A model generated the notes under the pieces. It did not search any database and had not been told where the DNA came from. It saw only the letters and a program-made list of their open reading frames with translations. From positions 70,645-107,082 of the forward strand of contig CAMBFA010000001.1 in assembly GCA_945865325.1 (NCBI GenBank): a DNA stretch of 36,438 nucleotides. Reading direction: 5' to 3'. Shown here one piece after another: positions 1 to 8,500 of this stretch. A program made the translations under genes and the position numbers. Origin of the DNA: Candidatus Kuenenia stuttgartensis. GTDB lineage: Bacteria; Planctomycetota; Planctomycetia; Pirellulales; UBA1268. How positions within the stretch are numbered: the first letter of the stretch is position 1; each line of letters begins with the position of its first letter.

Positions 1-310
1 CCACGCTCTCGTGGGCCGCCGTCGCCAGCACCACCGGATTGCCAGCGCGCCTCGCCTCCGCGATCAGCCTCTCGGCCTCCGGGCGGACCGGCCAACGCGT
101 CCAGGAATCGAGGGTGGCAGCCGCCACGTGCCCTTTGCAGGAGGACCGCCCCGCGGCGAGCCAGACAAGCACCTGCGGAATCATCCAAGGCCGGCCGAGG
201 AGCAACCTTGTCAGGCTCTCGCCGAACACGTCGGTGGAGAGCAGGGTGCCGTCGAGATCCCAGACGCTGGCTGTTTTTGCATCAAGGCGTGGCGTGCGGG
301 GTTCATTCAT
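1..310 (-). CDS. HAD-superfamily hydrolase, N-terminal part (runs off the window)
   Basis: The ATG at 310 opens a frame that stays open to the window edge, giving about 103 residues. Residues 18-22 are DLDGT, the HAD motif I with its nucleophile aspartate, and the visible end reads VVLATAAHES, which fits motif II (hydrophobic strand then T/S). The spacing and the basic helical insert between the motifs resemble the HAD domain that precedes a UbiA-type prenyltransferase in some fused bacterial proteins. That fusion cannot be confirmed because the C-terminus lies outside the window. The gene is 24 bp downstream of the PfkB-family kinase on the same strand, so the two are probably co-transcribed. 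Substrate unknown; HAD membership is clear from motif I, the subfamily is a guess. Confidence 0.75.
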   Translation of the reverse strand, partial: MNEPRTPRLDAKTASVWDLDGTLLSTDVFGESLTRLLLGRPWMIPQVLVWLAAGRSSCKGHVAAATLDSWTRWPVRPEAERLIAEARRAGNPVVLATAAHESV

Positions 311-334
311 GGCCTCGGAGTATAGCCTTCACGA

Positions 335-1306
335 TCAGGTTTTTCCGCCGGCCACGTCGATCCGGGCGACTTCCACCGAGCCCGACAGACGATTGACCAC
401 CGATCGATCCAGACGCCCGGCAAGGAGGGTGCCGCAGTTGAAGCTGGCGCAGGCCATGCCGAAGCGGATCGCCTCGAGGGGCTCCCGGCCGCTGCCGATC
501 TGATCGGCAATTCCCGCGGCGAGGCAATCGCCGCAGCCGATCGGATTGACGACGCGCTCGAGGCGCGGTGGCACAATGTGGAAGCAGCCCGACGGACCGA
601 GCAGGATCGCGGGCTTCGCCCCATCGGTGACGAGCACCCATGCGGCTCCCCGCTCCCGAAGCGATTCCATGGCGGCGCGGAGATCGGTTTTACCTGCGAG
701 CGGACGGCCGACCGTTCTGGCCAGTTCCTCCCGATTCGGCTTCACAAGCAACGGTCGGCAGGAAAGTGCCGCGACGAGCTCCGGGCCGCGGGCGTCGACG
801 ATCGCCGGACAGGGGGTGCGTTCGAGGAGGTCGCGGTAGATCGTCGCGGGGGTGCCGGCGGGGAGCGATCCCGAGAGCACGACCGCGGCGGCCCCCGCCA
901 CCGCCCCCTCGTAGCCCGCCACGAATCGGGCCAGCTCCCCGGGGGTGATCGGCGGGGCATTCTCGACAAGCTCCGTCGTCCTCCCCGTGGCGTCGTCGAG
1001 GAGCGTCGTGCAGCAGCGGGTGTCGGCGGCGATCGGCACGGCGACAAGCTCGATTCCGAACCCAGCCAACTCCACCGCCGTCCATCCGGCGGCCGCCCCC
1101 CCCATCACCGTCACCGCTCGGCATCCGCCCCCGAGGGTGGCCAGCGCCACCGCGACATTGAGCACCTTGCCACTGGCGCCGCGCCACACCTCGCTGGCCC
1201 GATTAACCTCCCCGGCTTCGAGCGAAGTAAACCGCATGATCGTCTGCCAGGCCGGCGACAGCCCGGCGGCCACGACGGGGCCGGAGGGAGAGCGATCGGG
1301 TGTCAT
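335..1306 (-). CDS. PfkB-family sugar kinase (1-phosphofructokinase / tagatose-6-P kinase-like)
   Basis: A 323-residue cytosolic kinase of the ribokinase/PfkB family, which transfers phosphate from ATP to a sugar or sugar phosphate. The glycine-rich N-terminal motif appears as SGKVLNVA (residues 45-52), LVKPNREEL (187-195) matches the phosphofructokinase-1/LacC branch, and the C-terminal signature is NPIGCGD (254-260), with D260 as the expected catalytic base. The usual form is GAGD; here Ala is replaced by Cys. The ATG at 1306 was chosen because it gives the family's usual length; an in-frame TTG at 1339 would add only 11 atypical residues. It lies upstream of a HAD hydrolase gene in the same orientation. 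Exact substrate not decidable from sequence. Confidence 0.85.
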   Translation of the reverse strand: MTPDRSPSGPVVAAGLSPAWQTIMRFTSLEAGEVNRASEVWRGASGKVLNVAVALATLGGGCRAVTVMGGAAAGWTAVELAGFGIELVAVPIAADTRCCTTLLDDATGRTTELVENAPPITPGELARFVAGYEGAVAGAAAVVLSGSLPAGTPATIYRDLLERTPCPAIVDARGPELVAALSCRPLLVKPNREELARTVGRPLAGKTDLRAAMESLRERGAAWVLVTDGAKPAILLGPSGCFHIVPPRLERVVNPIGCGDCLAAGIADQIGSGREPLEAIRFGMACASFNCGTLLAGRLDRSVVNRLSGSVEVARIDVAGGKT

Positions 1307-1378
1307 GGCCGGGCCGGCTGGTGGGAGGATGTGTGACAAAAGAGTGTAGGGTCAAAGCTTCCTGCTGGAGACTCGATC

Positions 1379-1560
1379 ATGCCCGGTTTTTTCCACCTCA
1401 TCGCAGGCCATGCCCTCGTCGCCCTGGCGGTTGCCATGTTTGCCGTCGGGTCGAAGCCGGCGACCTGCTCCGCCGAGCTCCCCGCGGGCCTCATCGTCCA
1501 CCTCGACGCGGCCGATGCAGACCCTGCCCCGGTGGCGGGCCTCGGAGGCCACTCCGTCCT
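1379..1560 (+). pseudogene. 5' stub of a secreted planctomycete protein, cut by an IS
   Basis: The ATG at 1379 opens a frame whose first ~32 residues look like a signal peptide (hydrophobic run HALVALAVAMFAVG, then a cleavable SAELPAG region). It continues with GLIVHLDAADADPAPVAG, a beginning I associate with secreted LamG-like or cytochrome-associated planctomycete proteins. At about residue 60 the sequence turns abruptly into ISAs1 transposase (VKGNQ) while staying in frame. The rest of the host gene is not seen nearby. The frame continues as a chimeric 380-codon ORF to 2521, but that product is not a real protein family. Inference: a deletion or insertion linked to the IS removed the remainder. 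Confidence 0.55.
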
Positions 1561-2110
1561 CAACGTGAAAGGGAATCAGGGAGCGCTGCGCGACGGAATC
1601 GAAAAGGTCTTCGCCGAATACCTGGATGGCAAGATGCCGACAACGCCCGTCCGCCACAGGCACAGTACGAACAAGGGCCATGGCCCGAGGGAATCGCGAT
1701 GGCGCTACGTCTGCAGCGTACCACACGGGCTGCCCGACAGCGATCGTTGGCCGGAGCTCAAGGCGATCGGCATGGTCATCAGTAAAACTGAGAGTGACGG
1801 AATGGAATGCGTCAATATCCGTTACTCTATTCTGAGCAGACAAATGCCGGTCAAGAAGTTCGCTGCGATCGTCAAGGGTCGATGGGCGATCGAGAGCGAG
1901 CTGCACTGGCAACTGGATGGAACGGCCCGGGAAGACCATTGCCGTATCCGGAAGGGAAACGCCGACGCCAACTTCAGCATCCTCCGCAGAATCGCGCTGA
2001 TGCTGCTCAAGAATGAGAAGACGGCCAAGCTCGGGGTGAAACACAAGCAGCTCTCAGCGGGTTGGGACGACGACTACCTGCTCAAAGGCCTTGTCAGCAT
2101 TTGTGATATG
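1559..2110 (+). mobile_element. ISAs1-family transposase remnant (C-terminal half only)
   Basis: The translated segment contains VKGNQ, NKGHGPRESR, RWAIESELHWQLD, REDHCRIRKGNADANF, LRRIALMLLKNEK and KLSAGWDDDYLLK-like blocks (the window reads QLSAGWDDDYLLKGL). These follow the order seen in the C-terminal half of ISAs1 (H-repeat-associated) DDE transposases. The N-terminal half, with the first catalytic Asp, is missing, and no terminal inverted repeats were recognised. The frame remains open through the segment, so degradation is by truncation rather than frameshifts. Downstream, the same frame runs on through unrelated DNA and ends at 2521. The element is inactive on its own. The left boundary is the in-frame junction with a secreted-protein stub; the right boundary adjoins a DUF3883-type gene tail. 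Confidence 0.8.
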
Positions 2111-2112
2111 GT

Positions 2113-2331
2113 GCAATCGCCCTGGCGAAGACCCTCACCATCACCAAAAACGAAATCCTCACCGGCCTCAACAAGCCCGACGAGCACATCTTGGCCATTG
2201 TCGTCATCGCCCGGGACACGACCGTCGTTCGGTCTTGCCGAACGCCCTTCGAGAAGGAGCCGGACTTTAAGGCTACCAGTGCCAACTATGACCTGGATAA
2301 ACTGCAGGCCCAGGCCAAGGAGCCAGCATGA
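2113..2331 (+). pseudogene. 3' remnant of a DUF3883-domain protein gene
   Basis: A frame from 2113 to the TGA at 2329-2331 encodes about 72 residues with the blocks TLTITKNEILTGLNKPDEH, ILAIV, PFEKEPDF and TSANYDLDKL. This pattern (TRNEI..ALNKPDD.ILAIV...PF.REPDF..TSVNYD) is the C-terminal end of DUF3883 domains, often at the end of large helicase-like or restriction-associated proteins. No start codon or upstream part is present, because the ISAs1 remnant abuts it. Its stop overlaps the start of the YhcG nuclease gene by ATGA, so the two genes were probably translationally coupled in an intact operon. This ties the surviving nuclease to a former defence-type locus. Family call is by motif memory only. 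Confidence 0.6.
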
Positions 2332-3434
2332 GCAAAACACCCCAGAAGAGCACAAAACAGTTCTTGGCCCGGCAAGCCACCCCGAATCTACCGTCGCCAG
2401 CCGACTTCGACGAAGTCCTTCGGCTGATCGACGCCGCACGGATACGCGCCGTCGCTGCCGTCAACACAACGCTCATCGAGCTTTACGGGAGCATCGGCGA
2501 GTACATCAGCAACAAAATTGAATCAGCGGCCTGGGGCGAAAGCGTGGTCGAGCAACTGGCCGCCCACATCGCCCGAACGCATCCCGGCCTGCGCGGATAT
2601 ACCCGCGCCAACCTCTTTCGGATGCGGCAGTTCTACGAGACCTACCGGGGAGACGAAAAAGTCGCAGCACTGCTGCGACAATTGCCCTGGACCCACAATC
2701 TGCTCATCCTGGCCAAGTCGAAACGAGCCGAAGAGCGAGAGTTTTATCTCCGCATGGCGACTTCCGAGAATTGGTCGAGCCGGGAACTGGAACGCCAGAT
2801 CAACGGAGCGCTTTTCGAGAGGGTTGTCACGTCCCCGGTAAAAGTCGCAGCACCGCTGCGACAATTGCATCCCGACGTCGCCACTGTCTTCAAGGACAGC
2901 TACCTCGTCGAGTTCCTCGACCTTCCGCCGGGGCATTCCGAGGCCGACCTGCAACGTGGGCTGGTCGAGCAGCTAAGGAGGTTCCTGATCGAACTTGGCC
3001 GCGACTTCTGCTACGTTGGCAGTCATTACCCGGTCCAGGTTGGCGGACGAGACTTTGAACTCGATTTGCTGTTCTTTAATCGCGCACTCAACTGCCTGGT
3101 CGCGTTTGAACTCAAAGTCGTCGAGTTCGAGCCGGAACACCTTGGCAAACTCCAGTTCTATCTGGAGGCTCTCGACCGCGACGTGAAGAAGCCGCATGAG
3201 CAGCCAACGATTGGAGTACTGCTTTGTGCGACGAAGAATCACGAGGTCGTTGAATATGCTCTGAACCGGGCGATGTCGCCCGCTCTGGTCGCCGCGTACC
3301 AGACCCGAATGCCCGATAAGAAGCTGCTCCAAGCCAAGCTCCACGAGTTCTACGAACTGGCCCAGGAACAAGCGGGACTACCCGCCATTGAGGAAAAAAC
3401 GGCGGCCAAGCCGCGAAAGGGCAGCAAGAAATGA
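2328..3434 (+). CDS. YhcG-family PD-(D/E)XK nuclease domain protein (DUF1016)
   Basis: A 368-residue protein with the two-part YhcG/DUF1016 architecture. An N-terminal helical DUF1016_N domain (about residues 28-165, including GYTRANLFRMRQFY and LPWTHNLLIL) is followed by a PD-(D/E)XK nuclease domain (about 175-335). The nuclease core is visible as FELDLLFF with D246, then AFELK with E261 and K263, then GKLQFYLEA. Length is normal for the family. Members are predicted nucleases found in defence islands and next to restriction systems; the substrate is not established here. The start overlaps the stop of the DUF3883-type remnant (ATGA at 2328), and the stop overlaps the next small ORF (ATGA at 3431). 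The gene appears intact although it is flanked by IS debris. Two near-identical palindromic repeats lie within it. Confidence 0.88.
   Translation: MSKTPQKSTKQFLARQATPNLPSPADFDEVLRLIDAARIRAVAAVNTTLIELYGSIGEYISNKIESAAWGESVVEQLAAHIARTHPGLRGYTRANLFRMRQFYETYRGDEKVAALLRQLPWTHNLLILAKSKRAEEREFYLRMATSENWSSRELERQINGALFERVVTSPVKVAAPLRQLHPDVATVFKDSYLVEFLDLPPGHSEADLQRGLVEQLRRFLIELGRDFCYVGSHYPVQVGGRDFELDLLFFNRALNCLVAFELKVVEFEPEHLGKLQFYLEALDRDVKKPHEQPTIGVLLCATKNHEVVEYALNRAMSPALVAAYQTRMPDKKLLQAKLHEFYELAQEQAGLPAIEEKTAAKPRKGSKK
2657..2685 (+). repeat. Palindromic 29-bp repeat, copy 1, inside the nuclease gene
   Basis: The core GTCGCAGCA-C-TGCTGCGAC (2661-2679) is a perfect inverted repeat with 9-bp arms and a 1-nt centre. 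It is embedded in a 29-bp stretch that recurs at 2840 with one mismatch. It is read as KVAALLRQL in the nuclease gene. Confidence 0.8.
2840..2868 (+). repeat. Palindromic 29-bp repeat, copy 2, inside the nuclease gene
   Basis: Matches the copy at 2657-2685 over 29 bp with a single T-to-C difference, which breaks one pair of the palindrome. It is in the same reading frame, 183 bp (61 codons) downstream, and encodes KVAAPLRQL. Whether this reflects a small inserted element, gene conversion or protein-level constraint cannot be told here. Confidence 0.8.
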
Positions 3435-3670
3435 CGACTGCAAGTACGCCACAGGAAGAGCTCGCGAAACAGATGCAGGAGTCCGCTGCGCTTTTTGCGC
3501 GGATGGGAGCGAACTCGGTCCCATACCGCAACGAAATGCGAGAAGTGGTGGACCAACTCAATAGAATGAGCGATGGTGTCACGGACATTGTCAAGCGATG
3601 GAAGACTGAATACCTCGCAAAAGCGAAGCCTTATGACAAGTCGAACCCATCCGGACAAGATTTCGCATGA
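3431..3670 (+). CDS. Small hypothetical protein, 3' end probably replaced by ISL3 DNA
   Basis: A 79-residue charged, helical frame whose ATG overlaps the nuclease stop (ATGA), which argues for real translation as the third gene of the former operon. It contains no motif I recognise; residues 6-60 are rich in Glu, Gln, Met and Arg and could form coiled coil. The last ~4 codons coincide with ISL3 transposase sequence on the other strand (junction near 3657-3662), so the native C-terminus has probably been lost. It could be a small regulatory or partner protein of the nuclease, but nothing in the sequence proves that. Confidence 0.5.
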   Translation: MTTASTPQEELAKQMQESAALFARMGANSVPYRNEMREVVDQLNRMSDGVTDIVKRWKTEYLAKAKPYDKSNPSGQDFA

Positions 3671-4412
3671 TGTGCAATCGATCGAGCACGTGGATCGCGG
3701 CGGGGATCTGCTCGGCAATCACCTTGAGATAGGGCTTCCACATGTCGCTGCAGACAAACTCGATCCCGGCTTTGACGTCATCGATCAGAATCTCGAAGAA
3801 GCGTCGCAAGCTCTGTTCGGTTCGCTCGTGGGAGACCCACAGCAGTCGCTTGGCGCCGCTGATCTGGTAAACGAGTGTGAGGTAGGTGTGGCCGCTGCGC
3901 CACTGGATCTCGTCCACGCCGATCGCCTCGATCCCGGAGAGATCACGATGGGCGAGGCCCCACAAAACGGCATGTTTTACGGCTCGAAACACGTTGTCCC
4001 ATGTCGTGTTGAAGGCGACCGCAGTCTCCTCCCACGACAGCCGCTTCGCCCACCGAGCGAGGAACCAGCGGTAGGTCGTCGTCAGATGCTCCTTGCCCTC
4101 GGCCCACGGCACGCTCTCGACGGTCACGCCGCACTTCGGGCAATCGACTCGCCGCAAGGCGTAGACGAAGAACACCGCGATATTCCGGTGCTTCGAGGCG
4201 GCGAACAGCCGCCGCATTCCCGGGTTTGGCGGTGCGGGAGGGAACCCGCGAAGCGGCAGGTCGCATGGCGAGATGCCGGGCCCTGGAGGATTCCAATCCA
4301 TCCGAGCTGGAACTCCGCTGACGGCAGCCAATAGCCCACAGGGGCTCTCTTGACGCTCGTCGCAGGACCGCCCTCAAGCCCCGTTTTCACCCACGGATTC
4401 TGCTGAGGAGCC
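3661..4412 (-). mobile_element. ISL3-family transposase remnant with one terminal repeat
   Basis: On the minus strand the frame from about 4200 to 3661 carries the core of an ISL3-family transposase: RRVDCPKCGVTVE (zinc-binding end), WAKRLSWEETA, GIEAIGVDEIQW (first Asp), TLVYQI, FVCSDMWKPYLKVIAE (second Asp) and HVLDRLHIMRNL. It stops dead after that block, so the catalytic Glu and the whole C-terminal third are missing. The first ~40 codons of the longest frame (start at 4331) do not match the family N-terminus, so the 5' part is degraded or rearranged. A stretch at 4385-4412 resembles the outer end of ISL3-type elements. The copy is non-functional. It flanks the nuclease island on the right, as ISAs1 debris does on the left. 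Confidence 0.8.
4385..4412. repeat. Putative ISL3 terminal inverted-repeat end
   Basis: Read on the minus strand, this begins GGCTCCTCAGCAGAATCCGT and continues GGGTGAAA, similar as I recall it to the ends of ISL3 elements. It lies upstream of the transposase remnant, as expected for the left end. No partner copy was seen at the truncated end near 3661, and no target duplication could be identified. It sits 16 bp from the stop codon of the acyltransferase gene. Confidence 0.45.
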
Positions 4413-4428
4413 TCTTTGGACAACGGCT

Positions 4429-5466
4429 TCAGGCCCGCTTGAGGTTCATCAGGCTCGCGAGGAACTGGCGGCGATCGGCCGGAAAGACGATCCCACGGAG
4501 CCGCGGCAGCCGGGAGATGAGGCGGCCGAGGCTCCATGCGATCGCAATCGTGGCTGTCGCAACCACGACACCGCCTGCCCATTCGCCCAACACACTTTGC
4601 GGTCTTAATTTCAGCAACGCGTAGAAAACGAGCGTGTGAAACAAGTAGATCGAGAGCGACTCGCGTCCGAGGAGCGCAAACACTCGCTCGGCAGTTCGGG
4701 GAAGAGGTAGCCCACGGATGGCAAAAAAAGCCGACAGTAAAAATCCATCGACTGCCAGGAGATGAAGGGGGGAATCGATACCGGGCACCGCGTTCAACGA
4801 CAAATCACAGAAGTAACCGGCTTTCCAGACCCATCCACCAAAGAGGAGGGCGAGGAAAAATGCCGGCACGAACCGCGCGATCCGGGCCTCCCGCATCCAG
4901 AGTTCACGGGCTACCGCCGCCGGAAAGAGCATGAAACCAGCCGCCGGCATGAACCATGGCACTCCCGCGAACCATTCGCGAGGAAGACACCCGATCGAGG
5001 CGTGACACACCGCAGTGATCAACATTCCCGCCCACGGCCCCAGCCGCCTTTGCAACAAGTCGAAGACCGTGAAACAGATCAGGCTGGGGAGAAACCAGAG
5101 CATCAAGACTCCCGAGGCGGACTTGATGGAATCTGCTGTCGGCACCACCAGACTCGCGACGTAATCGCGGAGCGTGTCCGCGGGATTCCGCCCGCCGGCG
5201 ACCATCAAGGAAAAGACGATCGAGTAGAGCGTGAGGAACAGGGCATACGGCACGTAGTACCGGAAGGATTTGTCGGCAAGTTTGCGCCCATCGGATGGAT
5301 GCCTCGACAGGCACGCCGAGAGGAGAAAAAAACCTCCAACGTGGAAGCAGTAGAGGATCCTGTACAGGCCCGGCACGGCGGACGTGATCAGGAAGTTGTG
5401 GCCGACCACGATCAGGACGATCAACACGCCCTTGATCTTGTCGATGGTCATCGGTGGATCCGACAT
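4429..5466 (-). CDS. Acyltransferase-3 family integral membrane protein
   Basis: A 345-residue polytopic protein of the acyltransferase-3 type (OafA/WecH-like), which usually O-acylates sugars or other surface molecules at the cytoplasmic membrane. It starts with DKIKGVLIVLIVVGHNFLI, where the conserved His of the first helix is visible. About ten hydrophobic segments follow, including LLSACLSRHP, ALFLTLYSIVFSLMVAGG, LMLWFLPSLICFTVF and SIYLFHTLVFYALL. The start is the ATG at 5466, preceded by GGGGAG at good spacing; a TTG 18 nt further up is less likely. It lies 68 bp downstream of carB on the same strand, with a hairpin between. The C-terminus ends 16 bp before the ISL3 remnant, so slight trimming of its natural end cannot be excluded. 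Substrate unknown. Confidence 0.82.
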   Translation of the reverse strand: MSDPPMTIDKIKGVLIVLIVVGHNFLITSAVPGLYRILYCFHVGGFFLLSACLSRHPSDGRKLADKSFRYYVPYALFLTLYSIVFSLMVAGGRNPADTLRDYVASLVVPTADSIKSASGVLMLWFLPSLICFTVFDLLQRRLGPWAGMLITAVCHASIGCLPREWFAGVPWFMPAAGFMLFPAAVARELWMREARIARFVPAFFLALLFGGWVWKAGYFCDLSLNAVPGIDSPLHLLAVDGFLLSAFFAIRGLPLPRTAERVFALLGRESLSIYLFHTLVFYALLKLRPQSVLGEWAGGVVVATATIAIAWSLGRLISRLPRLRGIVFPADRRQFLASLMNLKRA

Positions 5467-5500
5467 CGTCTTGCTCCCCGGCAATGAAGGCTGGTGAATC

Positions 5501-5519
5501 CCGCCGGTTATGCCGGCGG
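5501..5519 (-). terminator. Hairpin after carB, possible weak terminator
   Basis: CCGCCGG-TTATG-CCGGCGG forms a perfect 7-bp GC stem with a 5-nt loop, starting 15 bp beyond the carB stop codon. There is no T-tract on the carB strand, so it is not a classic intrinsic terminator. It may attenuate or protect the 3' end between carB and the acyltransferase. Confidence 0.35.
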
Positions 5520-5534
5520 ATGGACAACCACCCT

Positions 5535-8500
5535 TCAGCTCTTCAGCGCTTCGGCCGCGACGTCAGGGACCGGAAACCGGTCTTGGATCGCCTGGACGGT
5601 GAGCGGATCGGTCCGCATCCCCTCCATCGCCCGCACGCAGGCCTCGGCGGCGGGGAGCGTCGTGATGCACGGCACGCCATGGAGCACGCTGGCGGCGCGG
5701 ATCCGCCCCTCGTCGGTGCGGGCCCCTTTGCCGCGGGGTGTGTTGAAGATGAGGTGCACCCGGCCGTCGATGAGGTGGTCGAGGAGATTCGGATGCCCTT
5801 CCTGGAGTTTCTTCACCGTTTCCACCGGAATCCCGGCGGCGGTGAGGGCTCGGGCGGTGCCGGAGGTGGCAATCAATTCAAAGCCCATGGCCACGAGCCT
5901 ACGGGCACATTCGACGATCTGATCCTTGGCCTGCTGGCTGGCGACGCTCAAGAAGATCGTCCCCTTCTCGGGGAGGAGGATTCCGGCGGCGAGTTGACTC
6001 TTGGCAAAGGCCCTGCTGAACCGGTCGGCCACCCCCATCACTTCCCCGGTCGACCGCATCTCGGGGCCGAGGGCGATGTCGACGCCGGCAAACTTCACGA
6101 ATGGGAAGACGCTCTCCTTGACGCTGAACTGCGACGGTACCGGGTCAGCAACGATTCCCTGCTCCCGGAGCGACACCCCCGCCATCACCTTGACCGCCAC
6201 CCTCGCCACCGCAAGCCCGGTTGCCTTGGCAACGAACGGCACGGTCCGGCTGGCCCGCGGATTGACCTCGATCACGTAGAGCGTCGGCTGGCCATCTTCG
6301 CGCTTGACAGCGAACTGGACGTTCATCAGACCGATCACGCCAAGGCTGCGGGCGAGGCCGATCGCCGCCTTCTTGATCTCCGCCACCACATCCTCGGGAA
6401 GGCTGTGCGGCGGGATGCAGCAGGCCGAGTCGCCGGAATGGACCCCAGCCTCCTCGATGTGCTCCATGACCCCTGCGACGATCACGTCGCGGCCGTCGGC
6501 GATGCAGTCGACGTCGACCTCGATGGCATCCTCGAGGAAGCGGTCAATGAGCACCGGCTGCCCCTGGGCGACGGCGAAGGCCTCGGCGACGTAGCGCTCG
6601 AACTGCGCTGTGTCGTAGCAAATCTCCATCGCTCGTCCGCCGAGGACGAAGCTCGGACGCACCAGCGACGGGAAGCCGATTCGCTGCACCTCGCGGCGGG
6701 CTTGCTCGAGCGTCCGGGCGATGCCGCAGGCCGGCTGCCGGAGCTCGAGCCGCTCGAGGAGCGCCTTGAACTTCTCGCGATCCTCCGCCTGCTCGATCGT
6801 GTCAACGCTCGTGCCGATGATCGGCAGCCCCGCGGCAGACAGCGCTCGGGCGAGGTTGAGCGGCGTCTGGCCGCCGAGTTGGACGATCACGCCGTCAGGC
6901 TGGATGCGGTCGGCGATGTTCAGCACATCTTCGCAGGTGAGCGGCTCGAAGAAGAGCATGTCGCTGGTGTCGTAATCCGTGCTCACCGTCTCGGGATTCG
7001 AGTTGACCATCACGCTCTCGATCCCCATCTCGCGGAGCGCGTAGCTGGCGTGGCAGCAGCAGTAGTCGAACTCGATCCCCTGGCCGATGCGGTTGGGGCC
7101 GCCGCCGAGGATCATCACCCGTTTCTTCCCCGCGGCCTTCGGGCGGGTCTCGTCCTCCTCCTCCCAGGAGGAGTAGTAGTAGGGAGTCTGGGCCTCGAAC
7201 TCGGCGGCACAGGTGTCGACGGACTTGTAGGTGGCGACGATCCCGCGCCGCTTCCGATCGTCGCGGACATCCATCTCGGCGACCCCCAGCAGGGTGGCGA
7301 GCTGGCGGTCGGAAAAGCCGGCCTGCTTGGCAGACCGCAGAAGCCCGTCATCGACCGCGGCAAGCTCGCCGAGGGAGTCCAGGAGCGCCTCCATCTCGAC
7401 GATCTGGAGGATCTGATCGAGGAACCAGCGGTCGATCGCCGTCGCCTCGTAGATCTCCTCGAGCGTCATTCCCGCCTTGAAGGCATAGCGGAGATACCAC
7501 ACCCGGTCGGGATCGGGGATCGAGATCTTGGCGACGATATCGTCGCGCGACGGCTCGGCCGGCGTCCCCCACAGATCCTTGCCGTCGCAGCCGAGGCCGA
7601 AGGCCCCCACCTCGAGACCGCGGAGCGCCTTCTGAAAGGCCTCCTTGAAGGTCCGCCCGATCGCCATCGTCTCGCCGACGCTCTTCATCTGTGTCGTCAG
7701 GCGGCTGTCGGCCTCGGGGAACTTCTCAAACGCGAACCTCGGCACCTTGACGACGACATAGTCGATCGAGGGCTCGAAGCAGGCCTTCGTCCGCCGAGTG
7801 ATGTCGTTGGGGAGCTCGTGGAGCCGCCAGCCGACGGCGAGTTTGGCGGCGATCTTGGCGATCGGGAAGCCGGTTGCCTTGCTCGCCAGCGCCGAGGAGC
7901 GGCTGACACGCGGGTTCATCTCGATGACGATCATCCGCCCGTTCGTCGGATGGACGGCAAACTGGATGTTCGAGCCGCCGGTGGCCACGCCAATGGCGCG
8001 GATGACGGCGAAGCTGGCGTCGCGCATCCGCTGATATTGCCGATCGGTGAGCGTCATCGCCGGGGCGACGGTGATCGAGTCGCCGGTGTGGATGCCACAG
8101 GGATCGAAGTTCTCGATCGAGCAGATGATGACGGCGTTGTCGTCGGCGTCGCGCATCACCTCCATCTCGTATTCCTTCCAGCCGAGGATCGATTCCTCGA
8201 CGAGCACCTCCCCCACTGGCGACAGATCGATGCCGCGCTGCACCTTCGAGTCGAACTCGTCGCGGTTGTAGGCGATCCCGGAGCCGGAGCCGCCAAGGGT
8301 GAAGCTCGGGCGGATGACCGCCGGCAGGCCGACCTCGGCGAGCACCTCGCGGGCCTCCGAGAGCGACCGCACGATCCGGCCGCGGCAGGTCTCGAGGCTG
8401 ATCTTCCGCATCGTCTCCTTGAAGATCTCCCGGTCCTCGCCCCGTTTGATGGCGTCGGCCTTGGCCCCGATCATCTCCACCCCGTGCCGGGCGAGAACAC

